Positions 58,374 to 64,000 of a DNA stretch of 64,000 bases are shown here, piece after piece. Source of the stretch: TWA4 sp051879195. Its GTDB lineage: Bacteria > Bacillota > Clostridia > Lachnospirales > Lachnospiraceae. The stretch is from contig JBJELO010000293.1 in assembly GCA_051879195.1 (NCBI GenBank), forward strand, positions 1 through 64,000, in the 5' to 3' direction. A program made the position numbers and the translations under genes. Under the pieces are notes generated by a model. The model made no database searches. It had not been told where the DNA came from and saw only the letters and a program-made list of their open reading frames with translations. How positions within the stretch are numbered: the stretch's first letter is position 1; the number at the start of each line of letters is the position of its first letter.

Positions 58374-58571
58374 CTACGGTTCCTCCATACAATACTCCGG
58401 ACTAAAAGATGCATTGATCTCGGCAATCTCGCGCTTACCCTTGATATAATCATCATACATCTCCCAGAGGTCAATATCGCATCCGTCCATCACTTCATCT
58501 TCCGGAATCCATGAACGGATCAGTTCAATTCTTTCTGCCTGTGTTGTATCTTTAATTAATGTACTTTTCAT
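58374..58571 (-). CDS. Small protein co-transcribed with the FAD oxidoreductase
   Basis: 65 residues, acidic (STLIKDTTQAERIELIRSWIPEDEVMDGCDIDLWEMYDDYIKGKREIAEINASF). No family is recognised. Its stop is 3 nt from the FAD protein ATG, and SD AGGTGA precedes ATG 58571, so it is probably a small partner subunit or accessory protein. A GTG at 58580 is within the SD and less likely. Confidence 0.65.
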   Translation of the reverse strand: MKSTLIKDTTQAERIELIRSWIPEDEVMDGCDIDLWEMYDDYIKGKREIAEINASFSPEYCMEEP

Positions 58572-58641
58572 CTGATTCACCTGTTTTTCATCTTTCGCCC
58601 GAATTCAATCTATAAATCCCTGTATCTTTTTCGTCTTGTCC

Positions 58642-59277
58642 TTATACTGTTTTCCGAATAATCTCGGCAAACTGTTCCGCCAGAATCCTGTGTGCCTCCG
58701 GCATCAGATGCAGAGAATCGGCTTCCGAGGGCTCGACAAATTCCGCTGCATCGAAAAATATACACCCCTTTTCCTGTGCTACAGTCCGGTAATATCCGGA
58801 AAATTCACCGGAACGAATTGCCGCACTGCTGTCAAATGACCTTCGGAAAGAAGATTCCACAATGGCGGAACCGATCCGGGGAGGAGAAACCAGCACAATA
58901 ACCGGCTCAAATCCCTGTTTTTCCTCCATAAAAGAACGGATTACATCCAGAATCAGCCCGATTCCACGTGCCACTTCCTTCACCGAAGCATGGAACATAG
59001 TCTTCAGATCATTGGTTCCCAGCATCAGGATCACCGCATCCAGAGGTTTCTGCGAATTCAGACAGGGCTTCAGATAATATAAACCGTTCTTCCATTCCTC
59101 TTCCGGGTCTGTGAAGTATGCCGTCCTGCCGTTGCAGCCTTCCTCAATCACACAGTACTCTTTCCCCAGCAGCTGCTGCAGTCTGCCGGTCCAGCGTATC
59201 TCAGGCTCATATCTGTTTCCTGTAACCGGATCAAAACCAAATGTATTGGAATCACCATAACATAATATTCTTTTCAT
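58642..59277 (-). CDS. SGNH/GDSL hydrolase
   Basis: About 211 residues. Block I CYGDSNTFG (nucleophile Ser), block III LMLGTNDLK, and block V SLHLMPEAH (Asp replaced by Ser-x-x-His arrangement EADSLHLMPEAH with the catalytic Asp and His). Cytoplasmic arylesterase-like members of this size deacetylate or de-esterify small carbohydrates or lipids. ATG 59277 is chosen from SD GGAG and the family start MKRILCYGDSN. Confidence 0.88.
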   Translation of the reverse strand: MKRILCYGDSNTFGFDPVTGNRYEPEIRWTGRLQQLLGKEYCVIEEGCNGRTAYFTDPEEEWKNGLYYLKPCLNSQKPLDAVILMLGTNDLKTMFHASVKEVARGIGLILDVIRSFMEEKQGFEPVIVLVSPPRIGSAIVESSFRRSFDSSAAIRSGEFSGYYRTVAQEKGCIFFDAAEFVEPSEADSLHLMPEAHRILAEQFAEIIRKTV

Positions 59278-59361
59278 AACTGTTTTCTCCATATAATATC
59301 CATCCTGCCGCCTGGCTCTGCCTGAATCTGTCCGCTTTCAGGCAGGTTCGGACTGCTTTCT

Positions 59362-60174
59362 CTACATAATTTCCAGTTCCATACCGCTGTGCAGCTGAAT
59401 CAGCTGATCTCCCATAATTGTCTTCATGATGTCAAAAGCAAACTGTCCCGTGCAGTGACCGGTATAAAAAACCGTATCCAGCTGCCGCAGTTCTTCGGCG
59501 GTTTCTTTTATATTCCTGATATCGTCTTCCGTGTATCCGCTTTTCTTCATCATGTGAAAACCGCTGATCACAGTCTGCGGCAGACATCCGTATAATTCAC
59601 GGAACCGGTCCAGAATATTCAGAATGCCGTTGTGGGCGCAGCCTGAAATCAATACGTTTCTGTCTCCCTGTGTAATCACAAGACACTGCTCATGAATAAA
59701 GTCATCCTGCACAGCAGCTCCATCCACCCGTTTCGTCAAAGTCTGATTACTCTGAGGCCACAGCCGCCTTCCCGTAATACCGGAAAAAAGCGACAGCTCA
59801 TCATCCAGCTTCACATTGCCTTCAACCAGATGTACCTGCTGCAGCGCCGGAATCCGCTGATCAATACCGATATACCGTTCCCCGTGATAATGCCCGTCCG
59901 CTGCAGTGTCCCTTATATAAATCTGAGCATTGGGATTGATCCCGGCAAAAGGCAGAATCCCTCCCGCATGATCGTAATGCCCATGACTGAGTATAACACT
60001 GTCCACCCGGGTCAGATCAATTCCCAGGATCCGCGCATTGTCGAGAACCGCACCGGTGGCACCCGCATCAACAAGAAGCCTGTGCCGGTCCGTCTCCGCA
60101 TAAATACACAGACCATGCTCATAAACACAGTCCGGTCTGCCGCATGTATCTTCAATCACTGTAATAATTCTCAT
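59362..60174 (-). CDS. MBL-fold metallo-hydrolase
   Basis: About 270 residues. Metal motif SHGHYDHAGG, further ligands in GCAHNGI and a C-terminal TGHCTGQFAFD. This arrangement is found in the family near the archaeal MptA/7,8-dihydropterin-6-methyl-4-(beta-D-ribofuranosyl)-aminobenzene synthase-like proteins; the bacterial role is not established. ATG 60174 follows a G-rich SD; it sits 42 nt from yaaA and may be co-transcribed. Confidence 0.85.
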   Translation of the reverse strand: MRIITVIEDTCGRPDCVYEHGLCIYAETDRHRLLVDAGATGAVLDNARILGIDLTRVDSVILSHGHYDHAGGILPFAGINPNAQIYIRDTAADGHYHGERYIGIDQRIPALQQVHLVEGNVKLDDELSLFSGITGRRLWPQSNQTLTKRVDGAAVQDDFIHEQCLVITQGDRNVLISGCAHNGILNILDRFRELYGCLPQTVISGFHMMKKSGYTEDDIRNIKETAEELRQLDTVFYTGHCTGQFAFDIMKTIMGDQLIQLHSGMELEIM

Positions 60175-60216
60175 AAAAATACCGCCCCCTTTTTCCAGGT
60201 TCATTCAACAACTCTG

Positions 60217-60972
60217 TCATGCTTCCCTGCTGTTTCGCAGAAATACATATTCCCGCCCGGAAGACAGTTCTTCTGAAAAAACATAGCCCAGCATATCAAA
60301 ACGCTTCATCTCTTCCGGATCTTCAATATCATGTACTGCCATATAGCGTACCATCTCACCGCGGGCCATCTTGGCGTAAACCCCTTTCTGGACACAGCGT
60401 CCCCTCTCCATCTCGCCGAAAACACAGGTAATATATGTATCATCCGGTTCCAGATACCTCTCGATGCATCTGGAATACTCCTTTGATGCCAGATTGATGA
60501 TGATCCGGCTGTCATCCGAAACTTCCCGGTAAAGCCGGTCTCCCCAGTATTCATACAGGTTCCGCGTACCGGCAATCCCGGCTCTGGCCTGCATCTCCAG
60601 CCGATAGGGCGTCACTCCGTCAAGCGGCTTTAAAACACCGTAAAATCCCGACAGAATCCGCAGATGTTCCTGTACATAATCAAACTGGCCGTACTCAAAT
60701 ACATTGGGCGCCATATACTGATATGCAATCCCTTCATAGGAGAGAATGGCAGGAGTCAGACTGCCATACAGATCCATCTGCGCAATACGCTCATAATTAA
60801 GGCCGGCAATCTGATCGTTGCATGCCCACAGCTTTTTAGCCTGCTCATAGGATAACTGCCTCATCCACTGCAGAATGACTTCTGTATCCTGAATAAAAAC
60901 AGGCAATCCCCCGTACTCAACCGCATCCGTATTCACCTTCATCTTTTTCGCCGGGGATAAAATAATCCGCAT
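60217..60972 (-). CDS. yaaA: YaaA, peroxide stress protein (DUF328)
   Basis: About 251 residues, usual length. Landmarks: MRIILSPAKKMK, PAILSYEGIAYQYM, ILSGFYGVLKPLDGVTPYRLEMQ, YEYWGD and INLASKEYS. YaaA proteins bind DNA and limit intracellular iron/oxidative damage in E. coli. ATG 60972 follows SD AAGGGAGGG. Confidence 0.93.
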   Translation of the reverse strand: MRIILSPAKKMKVNTDAVEYGGLPVFIQDTEVILQWMRQLSYEQAKKLWACNDQIAGLNYERIAQMDLYGSLTPAILSYEGIAYQYMAPNVFEYGQFDYVQEHLRILSGFYGVLKPLDGVTPYRLEMQARAGIAGTRNLYEYWGDRLYREVSDDSRIIINLASKEYSRCIERYLEPDDTYITCVFGEMERGRCVQKGVYAKMARGEMVRYMAVHDIEDPEEMKRFDMLGYVFSEELSSGREYVFLRNSREA

Positions 60973-61015
60973 CGCTGTCCCTCCCTTATGTATCAATTAA
61001 ATTACCTGTATTCTA

Positions 61016-61525
61016 TCACAAGTCAATTTGTTTTGCAATAGTTTTTCGAACATTTGTTTTATTATTTTCTATCATTCCATTACTTTCCGTAACTCCGTAC
61101 AACGGACGGAACCAGCTGAAAATCAGCCAGATTCCAGCTGTAATTACAGCTGCCTCCAGAAAAGGAAACAAAATACTGCATCCCCGCGAAAAACAGGGCA
61201 GTTCCCCCAGAATCCCCACCGGTATCACATGCAGCAGATTAATCGGAAGCGTATCTCCTCCGATCCGGGTCACTGCCAGTCTTTTCCCGGGTGCACATAC
61301 AAGAACAGTCAGAAACAGCCCTGCCGCCGCCAAAAAACATAGTATTCTCAACAGAATTCCGTCAACAAGCTGCAGATGAAGCTGCCTGCAGCAGTCTGCC
61401 CGGTACAACCACAGGTAACCGGGCTGTTTTACTGCCTTAACAATAAATGGCAGGCAGAATAATCCGGCTGCTCCCAGTCTGGGCTTCCAGAGCCGGATTC
61501 GTTTCCCCGTATCGAATATAATCAT
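61016..61525 (-). CDS. Small integral membrane protein overlapping the anti-sigma gene
   Basis: About 169 residues with at least two clear membrane segments (LRILCFLAAAGLFLTVLVCAP and FPFLEAAVITAGIWLIFSWF) and possibly a third near the start. No family is recognised. ATG 61525 follows SD GGAGG by 5 nt although this start lies 89 nt inside the upstream anti-sigma-like gene in another frame; such a long overlap is unusual but the SD supports it. It probably belongs to the sigma-factor operon. Confidence 0.6.
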   Translation of the reverse strand: MIIFDTGKRIRLWKPRLGAAGLFCLPFIVKAVKQPGYLWLYRADCCRQLHLQLVDGILLRILCFLAAAGLFLTVLVCAPGKRLAVTRIGGDTLPINLLHVIPVGILGELPCFSRGCSILFPFLEAAVITAGIWLIFSWFRPLYGVTESNGMIENNKTNVRKTIAKQIDL

Positions 61526-62321
61526 AACCGCCTCCATTTGATACTTTTCCCGATCCTATAAACAAAGTGACTCCCCCGCAGATTTTTTCCTGTCCGAAAC
61601 TCAGGTCATATTCCACCTGCCATCTGCCGGGAATATAATCTTCATCAGAAGGTGTTCCGCTTCTGTATATGGCATGGAAACTGATTTTTTCCACAGAACC
61701 ATACTGTTCCCGGAATTCCTCCATCTGCCCGATAAACTGCTCCTTCGATTTTTCTCTCCACTGCTCATACCCCGGATTGACCAGCCGGGATTCCCCTTCC
61801 TCCTCTGCCAGAACTGTCAGGGATTTCCACACGTCCTCGCTGTCCAGCATATCAAACGCTTTGTCGTACTGTTCATTTTTAATGGCGTACAGGAACCGGA
61901 AGCCCCGCAGAATATCATCCTGATTGGTAAAGCAGATGCCTTCTCCGCGAACCTGATTCACCGTACACAGCAGCAGAGGAATCACCAGAAAAGCAGCAAT
62001 AACAGAAAGGAACCAGCGCCTGCGTATTTTTCTCATGCCTTTTCTGAATATTTCTGCCTGATTTTTATCCTGATTTTTGTGGCTCCCGATGCCCCATGCC
62101 GCACCGTTTTTCTTTTTGGAACCATCTGTTTCCTCATCAAACAGATCCCGGGATACATGTTCCGGATCCATTCCCAGATCTTTTGTCATCCGGTCATGCA
62201 TTTCCTGACATGTTTTACAGCTTTCCAGATGCTCCTCCACCGCTTTTCTGCTCTCCTGTGTGCAGACTCCATCCACATACAGCGGGAGCAGATCCTTCAC
62301 GATCTCACAATTTATTTTCAT
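61437..62321 (-). CDS. Anti-sigma-factor-like protein with zf-HC2 domain
   Basis: About 294 residues. The N-terminal zinc-finger anti-sigma motif is CEIVKDLLPLYVDGVCTQESRKAVEEHLESCKTCQ (His-x3-Cys-x2-Cys), then a single membrane segment (WFLSVIAAFLVIPLLLCTV, ~105-123) and an extracytoplasmic domain. It overlaps the end of the sigma gene, as cognate anti-sigma genes do. The ATG at 62321 lies 6 nt after GGAGG; an ATG at 62327 abuts the SD. Confidence 0.85.
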   Translation of the reverse strand: MKINCEIVKDLLPLYVDGVCTQESRKAVEEHLESCKTCQEMHDRMTKDLGMDPEHVSRDLFDEETDGSKKKNGAAWGIGSHKNQDKNQAEIFRKGMRKIRRRWFLSVIAAFLVIPLLLCTVNQVRGEGICFTNQDDILRGFRFLYAIKNEQYDKAFDMLDSEDVWKSLTVLAEEEGESRLVNPGYEQWREKSKEQFIGQMEEFREQYGSVEKISFHAIYRSGTPSDEDYIPGRWQVEYDLSFGQEKICGGVTLFIGSGKVSNGGGYDYIRYGETNPALEAQTGSSRIILPAIYC

Positions 62322-62820
62322 GCTCATCCTCCTCCAATCTTTTCATAATCTGTTCTTTTGCCCGGTAACATGTCACCCGCGCCCAGCTTTCTGACTTTCC
62401 GTAAAGCCCTGCCAGTTCTTTGAAGGAAACCTCACCGAATATCCTCATGGTAAATACCTCACGGTAAGGCTCCGGCAGATGGCTCAGATGATATTTCATC
62501 CGTTCAAGCTGCTCCTGCCTGCAGATATCCTCCAGCGGTTCCTTTTCGCAGCCGGCATTTTCCCCGACGCCCGGCATGGATTCCTCCATGGACACCTGAC
62601 GTTTTCTGCGCCTGATTTCCTTATAATACGCCTTCTTCCCGATCTGGCACAGCCAGGTAAATACCTGACATTTTCCTTCAAACCGGTCAATATGTAAAAA
62701 TGCCTGATAAAATGTTTCCTGAGTCAGTTCTTCTGCAAGAGCCGGATCCCGGGTCAGCTTCAGCAGAAAATGATAAACCTGAGATACATATTCCTTATAA
62801 AAGCCGGAAAATCCAGCCAT
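62305..62820 (-). CDS. ECF-type RNA polymerase sigma factor
   Basis: 171 residues with sigma-70 regions 2 (YHFLLKLTRDPALAEELTQETFYQAFLHIDRFEGKCQVFTWLCQIGKKAYYKEIRRRKR) and 4 (LPEPYREVFTMRIFGEVSFKELAGLYGKSESWARVTCYRAKEQIMK). This SigM/YlaC-like type acts with the downstream membrane anti-sigma protein to answer envelope signals. SD AAGGAGGTGG is near-perfect. Confidence 0.92.
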   Translation of the reverse strand: MAGFSGFYKEYVSQVYHFLLKLTRDPALAEELTQETFYQAFLHIDRFEGKCQVFTWLCQIGKKAYYKEIRRRKRQVSMEESMPGVGENAGCEKEPLEDICRQEQLERMKYHLSHLPEPYREVFTMRIFGEVSFKELAGLYGKSESWARVTCYRAKEQIMKRLEEDEHENKL

Positions 62821-62876
62821 TTATGCCACCTCCTTCCTGTTACGATAATTGGAGCCGGATAAGCCTGTTTTGTTAC

Positions 62877-62921
62877 AAAAAAGTTCCGGGAAATGCCTGT
62901 TTTTCAGGACCGCCCCGGAAC
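62877..62921 (-). terminator. Terminator before the ECF sigma gene
   Basis: GTTCCGGG (62883-62890) pairs with CCCGGAAC (62914-62921), with an inner CCTG-ttttt-CAGG hairpin, followed on the minus strand by TTTTTT. It ends the transcript from the zf-HC2 gene at 63.0-64.0 kb. Confidence 0.75.
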
Positions 62922-63009
62922 CTCTGCCATATTATTTGCCTAATAACTGCTCAACCTGACAACCGAACAGCTGCTTACATACATTTATCAATTTTGTTAT
63001 ACGCCATAT

Positions 63010-63993
63010 TTACCCGTCCAGTCCTGCTTTTTCCAGCAGTTCCTGAAGAGCTGCCGGATCCCCGCCGCAGGTTTTGATATCCTGTCCTGCAAAGGCAGAA
63101 GCATCGTCCGTATTAACGGTCAGAGTGTACATTTTTCCATCCACCGTATACTCAAAAGATACTTCTCCCAGATTGTCGGTGACCGCCAGGATCGCATATG
63201 CATATGATTTCATGAGCGTTTCCTTCTCAGCCTGCTGCGATGCGTCAATCTCATTTTCCAGCGTCATAGTCCATCCGTAGGGTTCCTCCGATGTCTGCAG
63301 CTGGTTTTTGAAATTGCCCAGCTCACCCACCAGATTCAACGCGATAACAGTACGGCCGTTTGCCGACATATCGCCCACGTAAGGGTGTTTGCTGTTATAC
63401 ACCGCTGATGCCAGTGCAGATATCTTTTTCCCCTGTGACCAGACGATCCGGTTATCCAGCTGTACCTGCGTGATTTCCTGTGAAGCATCGTATTCGGACT
63501 GAAATTCCCGTTTATGGAAAGGACTCTTATTCACAGCTTTAAAGGAAACGGTAATCATTCCGTCTTCTTCCTCATATTCAATGGAAGAAATCCCAAGTCC
63601 CGTATCAGCGGCGGCGCCGCTCAGGGATAAATGGTTTCCCTCCACCTCCACCTGGCAGATTATATTGTCACTGTACACAGAGCTGCCGATGAAATACATC
63701 CTTCCGATCAGCACAGCCACGATTACCAGAATGGACGCAATTGCCATTCCCTGAATGATTTTCCGTGTCTTTTTCCGCGTCTTTTTCAGAAAATCAATTT
63801 CCTCCTGCTCTTCTTTACTGCGGCTGCCATCCTGCAAAACAGCCGGCGCTTTCATATCTTCCAGAATTTCCCTGCAGCTGCTGCATTCCGACACATGTTC
63901 CTCTACCAGTTCATTGGTTACTTCGCTGGTAAGTCCGTCGATATACGAAGGAAACAGGTCTCTGATCAGTTCGCACGGTAATTTATGATTCAT
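63010..63993 (-). CDS. Second zf-HC2 membrane protein (anti-sigma-like)
   Basis: 327 residues. N-terminal zinc finger CELIRDLFPSYIDGLTSEVTNELVEEHVSECSSCREIL, a linker rich in Lys/Glu, one membrane segment (GMAIASILVIVAVLIGRMYFI, ~82-102) and a ~220-residue extracellular beta-rich domain. It has the anti-sigma layout but no sigma gene follows it directly; its sigma partner may lie outside the window to the right. The start ATG is 7 nt from the window end, so its upstream signals are not fully visible. Confidence 0.85.
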   Translation of the reverse strand: MNHKLPCELIRDLFPSYIDGLTSEVTNELVEEHVSECSSCREILEDMKAPAVLQDGSRSKEEQEEIDFLKKTRKKTRKIIQGMAIASILVIVAVLIGRMYFIGSSVYSDNIICQVEVEGNHLSLSGAAADTGLGISSIEYEEEDGMITVSFKAVNKSPFHKREFQSEYDASQEITQVQLDNRIVWSQGKKISALASAVYNSKHPYVGDMSANGRTVIALNLVGELGNFKNQLQTSEEPYGWTMTLENEIDASQQAEKETLMKSYAYAILAVTDNLGEVSFEYTVDGKMYTLTVNTDDASAFAGQDIKTCGGDPAALQELLEKAGLDG

Positions 63994-64000
63994 CTTTCAC

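Noticed and set aside
62840..62880. ECF-type autoregulatory promoter for the sigma gene
   Set aside because: TGTAAC-like sequences exist but no convincing -10 element at suitable spacing could be identified.

Overview
The window looks like a chromosomal segment of an anaerobic Clostridia bacterium, probably Lachnospiraceae-like. That is an inference from gene content: a selenocysteine-dependent D-proline reductase (Stickland fermentation), low-GC Gram-positive ribosome-binding sites, an EFR1-type flavodoxin/ferredoxin, an AAA-ATPase/PD-(D/E)XK protein, a GH32 fructan hydrolase, cohesin/dockerin surface proteins and a Wzx/Wzy-type CpsBCD exopolysaccharide locus. No rRNA, tRNA, CRISPR array, transposase or prophage gene was recognised.

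Layout. 1-7.8 kb (all minus): secreted surface proteins, namely a BspA-like leucine-rich-repeat protein cut by the window edge, a cohesin+Fn3 protein, a 1640-residue cohesin/dockerin/Flg_new/LRR protein and a membrane-tethered cohesin. 7.8-19.8 kb (minus, AT-richer): an exopolysaccharide operon that reads transglutaminase-Fn3, cpsB, cpsC, cpsD, initiating sugar-phosphate transferase, a split Alg14/Alg13-type glycosyltransferase, pyruvyl transferase, GT4, polymerase, an orphan solute-binding lipoprotein and a nucleotide-sugar epimerase. A divergent XRE regulator (19.97 kb) faces it across a promoter covered by 25-nt-phased repeats. 20.4-26.1 kb: GH32, then an overlapping pair of AAA/PD-(D/E)XK protein and OLD-family ATPase-nuclease. 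26.2-38.3 kb: a DUF364-type protein behind a long leader, a GntR/ABC operon with a perfect operator, a FGGY kinase, EFR1 ferredoxin, uracil/xanthine permease, a glutamate-cysteine ligase/esterase/ATP-grasp trio and a small XRE gene.

38.3-58.6 kb is the most distinctive part: a rearranged proline reductase island. On the plus strand, LysR-type regulator, prdC, prdA, a CBO2463-type small protein, selenoprotein prdB (in-frame UGA with a SECIS hairpin), prdD and prdE. On the minus strand and divergent, an amino-acid ABC transporter, a cytidylate-kinase-like protein, a proline racemase fused in frame to a TetR-type regulator, and an XRE-cupin regulator, followed by a class III aminotransferase and a dicarboxylate/amino-acid:cation symporter. 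An iron alcohol dehydrogenase and a FAD oxidoreductase lie on the far side. The aminotransferase and the alcohol dehydrogenase share an almost identical 28-nt promoter/operator, tying both flanks of the island together. The expected logic is uptake of proline or other amino acids, L- to D-proline racemisation by the fusion protein, and reduction to 5-aminovalerate by PrdA/B with electrons through PrdC. No PrdR (sigma-54 activator) gene is present in the window.

58.6-64 kb: SGNH hydrolase, MBL-fold hydrolase, YaaA, and an ECF sigma factor with anti-sigma-like zf-HC2 proteins.

Beyond genes, two ~240-nt nested palindromic elements (38268-38511 and 38666-38901) with conserved cores and diverged but self-complementary arms fill most of one intergenic region. 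In addition, six unrelated enzymes carry in-frame 15- or 18-nt tandem repeats coding for charged linkers.
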